Assembly (NCBI GenBank): GCA_005787565.1 | Contig: SYAP01000298.1 | Location: forward strand, 1 to 34,292 | Length of the DNA: 34,292 bases | Direction of reading: 5' to 3' | Origin: Verrucomicrobiaceae bacterium | GTDB lineage: Bacteria > Verrucomicrobiota > Verrucomicrobiia > Verrucomicrobiales > Akkermansiaceae | Part shown: piece after piece, positions 8,821 to 17,950 of the stretch | How positions within the stretch are numbered: the stretch's first letter is position 1 | Layout: each line of letters opens with the position of its first letter | The notes under the pieces: model-generated | Database searches by the model: none | The model's input: the letters and a program-made list of their open reading frames with translations, nothing else | Told to the model about the DNA's origin: nothing | Position numbers and translations under genes: made by a program

Positions 8821-11800
8821 ATGTTTCCTGCTTTCCATGGCAGCGAATCGCGTGTGTTGTTCCGGTGTTCGCAGGATTGGCGCGGTGATTGCGTGACAAG
8901 TGCGAACGAAATCCCAAAACCCAGTGAACCGGTGAAATCCCATTGTTTTTCCAAGCCCTCGTTCCGAGTTCATGTGGTGGCCGTGATCGGTTTCCTTTTC
9001 GGGCTGATGAGGTTGCCTGTTGACGCATTCACGCCGGTGGATCCTGATGATGCGCTGGGGATATGGGATTTCAACAGCACGGCTATTGCCGGGCAATCGG
9101 CGGATCTGCTGATGGGGGTTCCGATTGTCTATCAGGGAGGGACTACTTTCAGTTCCAACGGTGGCGGGCGTTCGGAGCAGGCAGGTGATCGGGCGATGAA
9201 TTTCGGCACATCCGGGAGCAATTCGGCGACGATTAGCGATGCAGCGTTCATGGCGTTGTTGAACAGCCGGAATTTGGCGGGTGACCAGTTGAGCGTGGTG
9301 ATGTGGCAGCGGTGGAATACGGCGGTGAGCAATTCCTCCTCGATTTGGTTCAATTCTGCGTCGGCAACTGGGACGAATCGTGGATTTCAGGTTCATCTTC
9401 CATGGGGTGACAATAACATTTATTTTGATACGTCCGGTTGTTGTGCGGTTCCAGCGCAGAGGTTGTCGGTGAATCCTTCCAATAGCTGGCAGAACTGGAC
9501 GCACGTCGCATTGATCAAGAATGGTGGAGCGAAGCAGATTTGGATCAATGGGGTGATGGTGGCTTCGCAGAGTTCAGGAGTTTCGGCACTTCTGGGTGAC
9601 TGGACGAGTGTTTTGTTAGGTCAGCAGGGTGGTTCTTCAACGGGAGGGCTGAAGGGGATGATTGATGATCTGGCGATTTTTTCGACGGCGTTGGATTCAT
9701 TGCAGATCGCGGAGCTGGCGTCGGGTGCGAGTCCGTCTTCGATTCTGGTTCCGTTGTCGGAGTTGCCACCACAGATCACTTCGTTGGTTCCCGCGGCTGG
9801 GACGACGTTTCATCCGGTGGGGGGTGGGCTTGGATTTTCGGTTCAGACGGTTTCGCCGAACACGGTTGGGACGGGTGGCATCCGGTTGTTTTTGAACGGG
9901 GAGGAGATTACGAACACGTTGAGCATCGGCGGAACGGCGCAGAGCCGGACGGTGACCTCGAGTTTCGCGCTGTTGCCGAACCGGTTTTATAGCGTGCGGG
10001 CGGAGGCGACGGATCAGGAGAGCCGGACGGGTGTTGGGAGTTGGACGTTTGATACTTCGGATCCAGCGACGACGCTGAATCATCCGGCGTTGAATCTGCC
10101 ATCGATGGCGGAGGCCAGGGTTTCCGGTTCCGGGGCGGCGCTGGCATCGTTGGTCGATGGAAACGCGGCGACGTTTGGAGTGACTGCGGATGTGGAGGGG
10201 GCCTACATCGAGTTGGAGTTGGATCGGAAGGTGAGGACATCGCGGATCGATCTAACCGCACCGATGGGTGCGGAGTATGATGGGATTCTGGATGGGGCTC
10301 GGTTGCGGGTGTATGGATTGGACGAGCAGTTGCTTTATGAGGGGATGGTGCCATCGGTGGAGCCCGGGGGGACGTGGGCGTTTTTCCTGCCGCTGGGGAT
10401 TGATGCGCGGTTGATGCGGATTGATCATCCGAGCGGACAGTTGAATGGTTTGGGTGATCATCGGTTGGGATTGGCGGATTGGCGTGTGATCGGAGACCCG
10501 TCGCCGGAAGCGGGTCCGTTGAATTTGGCGGCGATCGGGGTTGTGACGCAGTCTTCGACGAACGGTGCGAACGCGGCGAGTCTGGCGATTGATGGGAACT
10601 GGGCGACGAGCAGCCAGACGCAGAATTTAACGGACAGTCACTGGTTGCTGACGTTGGATCGGGAGCGGCCATTGACGAGGATTGAGATTGTCGCGCCGAA
10701 CGGGACGACTTCGACGCGGGTTGGCGGGTTGGTGATGCGTTTGCTGGATGCTGATTCCAACACGGTGGCAAGTGCGACGGTGAGTCACCCCGGCGTGGGT
10801 GGGACGTGGGGTTTCGATGTTCCGGCCAACACAGCGGATGTGAAGTTTGTGCGGATCGGTTTGGAGAACAACGCGACGAACGGATTTGGAGACCGCGTGG
10901 TTTCGCTGGGTGGGGTGAATGTTTTCACGGGGATCAATCATGCGCTGAACACGCCGTCCTACATGGTTCGTCTAACGGATTCGTTGCCATCGCCGGCGTT
11001 GGCGAACGATGGGAACCACGCGACGTTTACAGAGACGACGACTGCGACAGTGGACGGGTATTGGGAGACGGATCTGGGGCAGGAGCGGGCGCTTTACAGC
11101 GTGCGTGTGGTGGCGTTTGACAGCGGGGCGGACCAGCAGCGGCTTACGCATGCGACGTTGCGGTTGTTTGATGAGAATCACGAGTCGGTTTTCTCGAAGA
11201 AGCTGAGCGGGACGTCCGCTGATTTCGACATTGCTTTGCCGGGGCCGGTTTCTGCGCGATATGTGCGTGTAGGATTGGAGAACAAGGAGCGGACTTCGGC
11301 GAATGGCGGGATCGAGTGGTTGTTGCGGTTGAGGGAGGTGCAGGCGTTCGGAGTGAATGCAGGGGTGATTGGGATTCCATCGTTTGTGGCGACACCGGCT
11401 TCGATTCTCGGTGGTGAGATGACGACGCTGACGTGGCAGGAGGAGGATTTGAGGAGGCTTGCGCTTTATCCGGGATTCGGCTCGGTGGGGGAGTTTGTGG
11501 ATGCTGAGGGAGCGGGATCGGTGATGGTGTCACCTGCGGTGACGACGGAGTATTTGTTAGTGGGAGAGAATCATGATGGTCAGGTGACGCGGGCGGTGAC
11601 GGTGGTGGTGGACGGGCAGATGTTGCCGGTGAGGGTCAGCGAGTTTGTGGCGTCGAACCAGTTCTCGCTAACAGACGGGTATGGACAGGAGCCGGATTGG
11701 ATCGAGTTGCACAATCCGAACGGGGTTGCGGTGGATTTGACTGGGCACGGGTTGAGTGACTCGGCAGGGAATCCGTTCAAGTGGGTTTTCCCGGGCGGGA

Positions 11801-14800
11801 CGACGATTCCGGCGAACGGGCATTTGATTGTTTTTGCTTCGGGTGATCCGATTTCGGTGGATCCGTTCGGGAATCTGCATTCGAATTTCAGTCTTTCGGC
11901 CTTGGGAGAGTCGGTGGTTCTAACCGCTCCTGGCGGGCAGGTTCTGGATGCGGTTTATGATTATCCCGCCCAGCGCGATGATCTGGCTTATGGGCGGGCT
12001 TTGGATGGGACGACGGGTTATCTAACACCGACGCCGCGCGGGCACAATCTGGCGGAGCGTGTGGAGGGTTGGCTGGCGGCCCCGGTTTTCAGTCATGCGC
12101 GTGGGTTTTATGATGCCGCGTTTTCGTTGACGCTGAGTCATCCGGATCCTGCGGCCGAGCTGTTGTATTCGACCGACGGGACGGAGCCGTCTGTGCCTTA
12201 TGTGGGGCCGATCGCGGTGAACGGATTGGTGGCGGTGCGAGCGGGAGTGAGGCGGGCAGGTTATGTTTCGCCGGCGACGGAGACGCATACCTATCTGTTT
12301 CGCGACAGCGTGATGAGTTCGCCGCTGATGAATACGACCTACACGCAGGGGGCGCTATCGACGAGGTTGCGGAATGGTCTGACGCAGATTCCGACGATTT
12401 CTCTAACAGTTCCGACGTTGCCGGATGATTACATCGAGCGTCCCGCGTCAATCGAGGTGTTTTTGCCGGATGGTTCTCCGCCGGTGCAGGTGAACGCGGG
12501 GCTTGCGCGGTTTGGTGGTGCGTGGACGGCTTTCGCGAAGAAGAGCTATCGGGTTCGTTTCCGGTCGGAATATGGGGCGAAGAAGCTGGAGTCGCCGTTG
12601 TTTCGCGGTTTTGACAACGGGATGCCGGCGTTGGACCGGATTGACACGCTTGATCTATCGGCGGGGAATCATGATGCGGTGGAGCGCGGGTTTTACATGT
12701 CCAACCGGTTCGTTGAGGACACGATGTTGGAGATGGGGAGTCTGAATCCGCACGGGAGGTATGCGCATGTTTACATCAACGGCGTTTATTGGGGGCAGTA
12801 TAACGCGCATGAGCGGTTGGATGATGATTTCCTGGCGGGGTATCTGGGTGGGAGTGATGACGATTATCTGGTGGTTCGAGGCAACGACAACGTGGGGGAC
12901 AATTTCGTTACGGGGACGCCGGATCCGGACAAGCGGGCGGCGTGGGAGACGGTGCGGGCGAACCGCAACTCGTATATGGCTGTTAGGGATCGGTTGGATG
13001 TTCCGCATTTGATCGATTTCATGCTGGTTTGGTTCTATGGGAACAACGAGAGCGAGTTCCGGGCTGCGGGGCCTGATGCTCCGGGGACGGGTTTCAAGTT
13101 CTGGCTGGCGGATGCGGACGGGTTTTTGCGGACGAGTGCGTTGACGTTGGACCGGACGAATAATTCCGGGCCTGGCGGGTTGTTCGGAGCGTTGGTGAGC
13201 GAGGGGCATCCGGATTTCAGGATGTTGCTGGCGGACCGGATTCACCGGCATTTTTTCAATGGCGGTGCGTTGACGCCGGAGAGGAATCTGGCGCGGTTGA
13301 ACAAGCGGATGGCGGAGATTCAGGACAGCCTGATCGCGGAATGCGCGCGTTGGGGGTACCGGACACCAACGAATTGGGAGAGTGCCGCGCAGACGATCCG
13401 GACGGGGTTGTTTCCGCAGCGGACGACCAATTTGCTGAACTTGCTCAAGACTCGGGGGTTTTATCCGTCGGTGAACGCGCCGGTGTTCGGGAAGCATGGA
13501 GGGAGTGTGGCGACTGGGGAGGCGGTGACGATTTCCGGTAGTGCGGGCACGCTTTACTACACCGTCGACGGCACGGATCCGCGGTTGCCGGGAGGAGGCG
13601 TATCACCGAATGCATCCACTGCGGTGACGACTACGACGACCTTGTTCCCGGTGGGATCGAGCTGGAAATACCGGGATATTGGTTCACTGCCGGCGGCCAA
13701 CTGGGCTTCTCCGGCGTATGATGATTCGACTTGGCCGGCGGGGAACGCGCCGCTCGGATATGGGACGGGTGATGAAGGGACCGTTGTGAGTTTCGGACCT
13801 AACAGCGGATCGAAGTATCCCACGACGTATTTTCGGAAATCGTTCAATGTGACCAATCCCGCATCGATCACCGGATTGTCGCTGGGTCTGGTGCGAGATG
13901 ACGGAGCGGTGGTTTACATCAACGGGACGGAAGTTGTCCGGTCCAACATGCCAACGGGCACGATCGGTTATTCGACGCTTGCGTCTTCGGCGATTGAGGG
14001 AAACAACAAGTTGACGGTGAATTCCTTCAGCATTGCTCCGGGAGTCCTGGTGGCTGGAAACAATGTGATCGCGGTGGAGGTTCACCAGGTTACGGCCGGC
14101 AGCGGTGATCTGCGGTTCGATCTGTCGTTGACGCAGAGTCAGTCACCTTCGGTGGTGCTTGTTGAGAACTCGACGGTGAACGCGCGGCTTTTAACAGGTG
14201 GGGTGTGGAGTGCGCTGAATTCGGCGGATTTCCAGGTTGCGTATCCTTTGGCGACGGCCGGGCCGTATGCGTTTTCGGAGTGGAGTGCTGCGGAGCCGGC
14301 CGGGAGCGGTCCGCCGAACCTGACGTTCTATCAGACGGATGTGGCGGATCCGGTTCTGGCGGCTTCGATGGATGCGCGGTGGGAGCTTGGGTATGATTTG
14401 GCGACGCGGAGCCGGATTGTGGGGCTTGGGGAGGCGGGGGTTGGATTCATCAACACTGGGAATCCGCAGGCGGTAGCGGGCGCGGGTTTTGTGGGGTCTG
14501 CGGTGCTTTCGTTGGACACGCAGTCGGTTCAGGACATCCGGGTGAGGTGGACGGGTGGGACGGTTGTGCCGAACGAGAGGGATTATGGGATTCGTTTGCA
14601 ATACCGGGTGGGGAATGTTTCGGCATTCCAGGATGTGTTGGATGCAGGGGGGCAGCCGGTGGAGTATGTTAGAAGTGCTTCGGCGAATCACTCGCAGGTG
14701 ATGGGTCCGGTTTCGTTGCCGGCGGCGGCGGACAACCAGCCGTTGGTTGAGGTGAGGTGGAGGTATCATTTTCGCGGGGGGAGCGGGTCGCGGCCGTTGT

Positions 14801-16362
14801 TGCGGTTGGATGACATTCAGATCAGTGCGGGGCCGGTGATGGCGGAGTCTTTGAATTTGGCGAGTGTGCCGCAGACGGCGCAGGCGGGATCGGTGGCGGG
14901 GTTGGTGGTGGTGCACGCGTTGGGGAGCAACGGTGTGATGGCGGACAGTTACAATGGTCCGGTGACGGTGGCGATCCAAGGGCAGCCGGGGATGCTTGGC
15001 GGGACGGTGACGCGCAATGCGGTGAATGGCGTTGCGAGTTTCGATGATCTGGTGTTTCCGACGGCGGGTGTTTTCACGGTGACGGCTGAAGCGGATGGTC
15101 TAACTGGCGATGCGAGTTCGTTTGTGACGCGGGTGGCGGGACTAACGGAGCTGGTGATGCCCGCGTTCATCCAGGGGGCTTACCCGGAGAATTCGCAGCG
15201 GGTGCCGCATGCGGCGTTGTTGAGGATTGAGGGTTTGATGCCAGCCACGACCTACCGATATGCGAACCAGATGGTGGCGGATGATGATGGGGCGGAGGTT
15301 GAGGGAGCGGGGAACATGATTTTCGCAACGGGCAACGGCGGGGATTTCATCCGCACGGGTAGTTCGCCGCGTTTCCTGCCTGAGGATTTGAATGTCCGGC
15401 ATGGTGAGTTCACGACGGAGGCGGATGGCAGCCACACGGGATGGTTCATCACGGAGCCGACGGGGAATGTGCGATTCACTCCGGGTGCGGAGGTGTTTTC
15501 GAGGATTCTGCTGAACGATGGGGAGGGCGGGGACGTGGCTCATCATGTTCTAACAGCGGATGTTTCCTCGGAGGTGATCGTGTTCGGGACTGGGACGGGC
15601 GAAGGGTCCGCCTTGTATGGTGAGTCTGAGGCGGCGGCGAAGAATTTAATGGTTCTTTATTCGGATGCGGATGGGTTGACGCAGGCTTTGGCGGCGACGC
15701 CGATCGAGGGGACGGGTGTGCCGGTGCTGGCGGGATACGCGCCGTTTTATCAGACGGAGGTGGCGGGTCAGGCGGGGCGTTGGGGGACGTTGGTTCCGAA
15801 CGGGCTGGCGGCTGGGGTGCGGAGATTCGAGGTGCGCGACCGGACGAGCGGGGCGGTGATATCGGCATTTGTCGCACCGGATGGGCATGGGCTGACGACG
15901 GGGTTGGCGACGGGTGTGGAGGCGACGGGGATCCGGATTCCTGCGGGTGGCGGGTTTGAGCGGTGGCAGGCGTTGCGTTTCGATGCAACGGACCTTGCGG
16001 ATGTGGGCGTGGGTGGGGTGGATGGTGATCCGGATGAGGATGGGATGGGCAACTTCCTTGAGTATGTGTTGGGTGGCGATCCTGTAACATCGGATCGGGA
16101 GGTTTTGCCGCAGTTTGCGGTGATGGGCGGGGATGCGGTGTTCAGTTACACGCGTGATGCGGAGTCCGCGACGGATACGTTGCAGGTGATCCAGTATGGT
16201 GCGGGGCTGGATGGCTGGGTGGATCTCGGGATGGAGGCTCCGGAGGTGACTGTGGGTCCGGTGATTTCCGGCAAGCAGACGGTAACGGCGGTGCTGCCGA
16301 TGGCGGCGCTGGTGGAGGGCCGCGTTTTCATGAGGCTGAATGTGAGTGCGGTGCCGGAGTAA
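8821..16362 (+). CDS. Giant secreted multidomain protein: LamG, three discoidin-like, lamin-tail and CotH domains
   Basis: About 2,513 residues. ATG 8821 is chosen because GAGG sits five bases upstream; an in-frame TTG at 8797 and GTGs at 8893 and 8932 are alternatives, the last giving a conventional signal peptide around VVAVIGFLFGLMRLPVDAF. Approximate order of parts: LamG/concanavalin-like fold 80-305; Ig-like linker to 415; three discoidin (F5/8 type C)-like repeats at about 425-565, 568-705 and 705-850; lamin-tail domain 937-1050 (EPDWIELHNPNGVAVDL); chitobiase C-terminal-like repeat 1090-1165 (YSTDGTEPS); CotH domain about 1190-1545 (YAHVYINGVYWGQYNAHERL, FKFWLADADGFL); a second chitobiase-like repeat near 1555 (YTVDGTDPR); a carbohydrate-binding-like domain 1612-1770; further beta-domains; and a Ca-binding-like DPDEDGMGNFLEYVLGGDP near 2402. 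CotH is an atypical secreted kinase family. Probable roles are carbohydrate binding, adhesion and surface-protein modification, by inference. Confidence 0.87.
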   Translation: MFPAFHGSESRVLFRCSQDWRGDCVTSANEIPKPSEPVKSHCFSKPSFRVHVVAVIGFLFGLMRLPVDAFTPVDPDDALGIWDFNSTAIAGQSADLLMGVPIVYQGGTTFSSNGGGRSEQAGDRAMNFGTSGSNSATISDAAFMALLNSRNLAGDQLSVVMWQRWNTAVSNSSSIWFNSASATGTNRGFQVHLPWGDNNIYFDTSGCCAVPAQRLSVNPSNSWQNWTHVALIKNGGAKQIWINGVMVASQSSGVSALLGDWTSVLLGQQGGSSTGGLKGMIDDLAIFSTALDSLQIAELASGASPSSILVPLSELPPQITSLVPAAGTTFHPVGGGLGFSVQTVSPNTVGTGGIRLFLNGEEITNTLSIGGTAQSRTVTSSFALLPNRFYSVRAEATDQESRTGVGSWTFDTSDPATTLNHPALNLPSMAEARVSGSGAALASLVDGNAATFGVTADVEGAYIELELDRKVRTSRIDLTAPMGAEYDGILDGARLRVYGLDEQLLYEGMVPSVEPGGTWAFFLPLGIDARLMRIDHPSGQLNGLGDHRLGLADWRVIGDPSPEAGPLNLAAIGVVTQSSTNGANAASLAIDGNWATSSQTQNLTDSHWLLTLDRERPLTRIEIVAPNGTTSTRVGGLVMRLLDADSNTVASATVSHPGVGGTWGFDVPANTADVKFVRIGLENNATNGFGDRVVSLGGVNVFTGINHALNTPSYMVRLTDSLPSPALANDGNHATFTETTTATVDGYWETDLGQERALYSVRVVAFDSGADQQRLTHATLRLFDENHESVFSKKLSGTSADFDIALPGPVSARYVRVGLENKERTSANGGIEWLLRLREVQAFGVNAGVIGIPSFVATPASILGGEMTTLTWQEEDLRRLALYPGFGSVGEFVDAEGAGSVMVSPAVTTEYLLVGENHDGQVTRAVTVVVDGQMLPVRVSEFVASNQFSLTDGYGQEPDWIELHNPNGVAVDLTGHGLSDSAGNPFKWVFPGGTTIPANGHLIVFASGDPISVDPFGNLHSNFSLSALGESVVLTAPGGQVLDAVYDYPAQRDDLAYGRALDGTTGYLTPTPRGHNLAERVEGWLAAPVFSHARGFYDAAFSLTLSHPDPAAELLYSTDGTEPSVPYVGPIAVNGLVAVRAGVRRAGYVSPATETHTYLFRDSVMSSPLMNTTYTQGALSTRLRNGLTQIPTISLTVPTLPDDYIERPASIEVFLPDGSPPVQVNAGLARFGGAWTAFAKKSYRVRFRSEYGAKKLESPLFRGFDNGMPALDRIDTLDLSAGNHDAVERGFYMSNRFVEDTMLEMGSLNPHGRYAHVYINGVYWGQYNAHERLDDDFLAGYLGGSDDDYLVVRGNDNVGDNFVTGTPDPDKRAAWETVRANRNSYMAVRDRLDVPHLIDFMLVWFYGNNESEFRAAGPDAPGTGFKFWLADADGFLRTSALTLDRTNNSGPGGLFGALVSEGHPDFRMLLADRIHRHFFNGGALTPERNLARLNKRMAEIQDSLIAECARWGYRTPTNWESAAQTIRTGLFPQRTTNLLNLLKTRGFYPSVNAPVFGKHGGSVATGEAVTISGSAGTLYYTVDGTDPRLPGGGVSPNASTAVTTTTTLFPVGSSWKYRDIGSLPAANWASPAYDDSTWPAGNAPLGYGTGDEGTVVSFGPNSGSKYPTTYFRKSFNVTNPASITGLSLGLVRDDGAVVYINGTEVVRSNMPTGTIGYSTLASSAIEGNNKLTVNSFSIAPGVLVAGNNVIAVEVHQVTAGSGDLRFDLSLTQSQSPSVVLVENSTVNARLLTGGVWSALNSADFQVAYPLATAGPYAFSEWSAAEPAGSGPPNLTFYQTDVADPVLAASMDARWELGYDLATRSRIVGLGEAGVGFINTGNPQAVAGAGFVGSAVLSLDTQSVQDIRVRWTGGTVVPNERDYGIRLQYRVGNVSAFQDVLDAGGQPVEYVRSASANHSQVMGPVSLPAAADNQPLVEVRWRYHFRGGSGSRPLLRLDDIQISAGPVMAESLNLASVPQTAQAGSVAGLVVVHALGSNGVMADSYNGPVTVAIQGQPGMLGGTVTRNAVNGVASFDDLVFPTAGVFTVTAEADGLTGDASSFVTRVAGLTELVMPAFIQGAYPENSQRVPHAALLRIEGLMPATTYRYANQMVADDDGAEVEGAGNMIFATGNGGDFIRTGSSPRFLPEDLNVRHGEFTTEADGSHTGWFITEPTGNVRFTPGAEVFSRILLNDGEGGDVAHHVLTADVSSEVIVFGTGTGEGSALYGESEAAAKNLMVLYSDADGLTQALAATPIEGTGVPVLAGYAPFYQTEVAGQAGRWGTLVPNGLAAGVRRFEVRDRTSGAVISAFVAPDGHGLTTGLATGVEATGIRIPAGGGFERWQALRFDATDLADVGVGGVDGDPDEDGMGNFLEYVLGGDPVTSDREVLPQFAVMGGDAVFSYTRDAESATDTLQVIQYGAGLDGWVDLGMEAPEVTVGPVISGKQTVTAVLPMAALVEGRVFMRLNVSAVPE

Positions 16363-16371
16363 CGATTTTTT

Positions 16372-17043
16372 TCAGCCGGCGTTTTTGGCGTCGAACTCGG
16401 CTTTTGCGGCCTTGCGACATTCGGCGACGAAGTGGTTGCAGGCTTCGCGGCAGAGGAGGGGAATGGCTTCGGTTTCCGACAGATTGGATGGGATGCCGTT
16501 GTAGCGGCTGGCCTCGCTATCTGATAGTGGGGTGTTAGGGTCGAGTTTCCAGAGGATGCGTTTGGCGCATTGGTGGGCTGGGCCGCAGACTTTTTGGACG
16601 AGTTGTTGTGCGCCTTCGTCGCTGATGGAGCGGGCAAAGCGGTACATGCCGGTTTGGCGGTTGAGTTTGTCGCGGAGGTTTTCGACTTCGAGGGTGTTGT
16701 CTTTCCAGGATTTCCAGAGTCCGACGGCGGCCGGGTAGAAGAGGTCGAGTGCGGTGCGGAGGTCTTTTTCGGAATCGAGGGTGAGGACCCAACCGCGGCG
16801 GAGGTTGGTCATGCCTTTTGTGAAGCGGTATTCGCCGTCTTCGGAGTAGGTTCCGATGTCGCGTGCGGCATCGGGGCCGTGGTGGTGGTCGAGTCCGCCG
16901 AAGGCGGGTTGGCCGGAGAGGTCGAAGTCGTCGACGTGGCAGAGGAGGTAGTGGAATTCGCAGATGTCCTCCTGGATTTCGATTTGTCCGATGCGGTGGA
17001 TGCCGGAGCGGACGGCCTGGCGTAGCAACTGGGCTTGGGTCAT
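16372..17043 (-). CDS. DR2241-like cysteine-rich (probable Fe-S) protein, partner of the CbiX gene
   Basis: A 223-residue soluble protein starting MTQAQLLRQAVRSGIHRIGQ; the frame is open 26 codons further upstream, but that stretch is Ser/Thr/Pro low complexity and overlaps the chelatase gene. Seven cysteines are present: C28, C35, C153, C159, C198, C202 and C209. The last five form C-x5-C and C-x3-C-x6-C groups that could ligate an iron-sulfur cluster. An HHHGPDAARDIGTYSEDGEYRF region lies in the middle. From memory of the family this resembles the domain fused to CbiX in Deinococcus DR2241; here it is separate and starts 10 bases after the CbiX stop, so it is likely translated with it and acts in the same tetrapyrrole step. 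It ends 9 bases from the convergent stop of the giant secreted gene. Confidence 0.68.
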   Translation of the reverse strand: MTQAQLLRQAVRSGIHRIGQIEIQEDICEFHYLLCHVDDFDLSGQPAFGGLDHHHGPDAARDIGTYSEDGEYRFTKGMTNLRRGWVLTLDSEKDLRTALDLFYPAAVGLWKSWKDNTLEVENLRDKLNRQTGMYRFARSISDEGAQQLVQKVCGPAHQCAKRILWKLDPNTPLSDSEASRYNGIPSNLSETEAIPLLCREACNHFVAECRKAAKAEFDAKNAG

Positions 17044-17053
17044 GGCGGTGGGT

Positions 17054-17887
17054 TCAGGCGGGGAGGGATGCCGGTGAGGTTTGACGGAGGTCGAAGTCGT
17101 GGATTTGGTCGAGGATGACATCGGCGAGGAGGCGTTCGGTGCCGATGGCGGAGGAGTAGTAGAGGGTTTTTCCTTGGAGGCGGTGGGGGTTGTGGCGGAA
17201 GACTTCGCGCTGGCTGGCGGCGGGGCCGACTTCGGGTTCGATGCCTAAGAGGACGGGGATGTCCTGATAGGAGTGGAGGCCATCGGAGATGAAGAAGGGG
17301 ACGACGACGACGTTCGGGGTTTGGGCGAGGGTTGCCCAATCGGCGATGAAGGGTTGTTCCTCCATGTAGGCGTCGAGGACGGCGGCGTAACCTGCGCCGG
17401 AGTTGGCGATGAGGGTGGCTTGGTCCTTGATGGCTTTGGTGGAGTTCTGGTTGAGGCCTGTGCCGTGGCCGGTGATGATGAGGGTGGTTTGTGCTGGGTC
17501 GACTTTTGGTGCGACTTCCTTGGCGCGGCGGAGGATGAGGCCGGTCATGGACGGGTGGACGCCGACGGGGAGGCAGTAGTGCCAGGTTTTTCCGCGAAGG
17601 GTGGTGGTGGGGCCGGTGAGGCCGAGTTCGCGGGGGATGACGTCCTGGGTGAAGTAGCCTTCGCTGATGAAGTCGGGGACGACATAGATTTCATCGGAGT
17701 CGATGAGGTAATGGGCTTCGCGCATGGAGGGTTCCTCTTTCCAGAAGCAGCAGTGGACTTCGGCGAAGAGGTTGCGGCGGCGGATTTCGTCGGCGTGATC
17801 GAAGTAGGGGGTGGATGAGTCCGGATTTTCGGTCGAGCCGTGGCCGACGATGAGGAGGGCGCTATTCGGTTTGGGCGCGATGGGCAT
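17054..17887 (-). CDS. CbiX/SirB-type sirohydrochlorin chelatase, two-domain
   Basis: A 277-residue cytoplasmic protein made of two CbiX-like halves. The first has LLIVGHGSTENPDSSTPYFDHADEIRRR with the metal-binding His16, then YVVPDFISEGYFTQDVIPRELGL; the second has TLIITGHGTGLNQNSTKAI with His141 and VVVVPFFISDGLHSYQDIPVLLG. CbiX and SirB insert cobalt or iron into sirohydrochlorin, giving a cobalamin precursor or siroheme; which metal is used here cannot be told from sequence. The duplicated form mimics the long CbiK/CbiX fold. The gene lies 63 bases after pheA and 10 bases before the cysteine-rich DR2241-like gene, in one leftward operon with scpB and pheA. No other cobalamin or siroheme gene is in the window. 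Confidence 0.83.
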   Translation of the reverse strand: MPIAPKPNSALLIVGHGSTENPDSSTPYFDHADEIRRRNLFAEVHCCFWKEEPSMREAHYLIDSDEIYVVPDFISEGYFTQDVIPRELGLTGPTTTLRGKTWHYCLPVGVHPSMTGLILRRAKEVAPKVDPAQTTLIITGHGTGLNQNSTKAIKDQATLIANSGAGYAAVLDAYMEEQPFIADWATLAQTPNVVVVPFFISDGLHSYQDIPVLLGIEPEVGPAASQREVFRHNPHRLQGKTLYYSSAIGTERLLADVILDQIHDFDLRQTSPASLPA

Positions 17888-17950
17888 GGTGTGGGGGAAG
17901 GTGGGTGGGAATGGCGACCGGTCAACCGGGAAAGTGGCGACGGGCGAGGA

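Noticed and set aside
12655-13497. Long open frame on the minus strand inside the giant gene
   Set aside because: Arg/Pro/His-rich translation without motifs, exactly opposite the conserved CotH domain; a shadow of GC-rich coding sequence.
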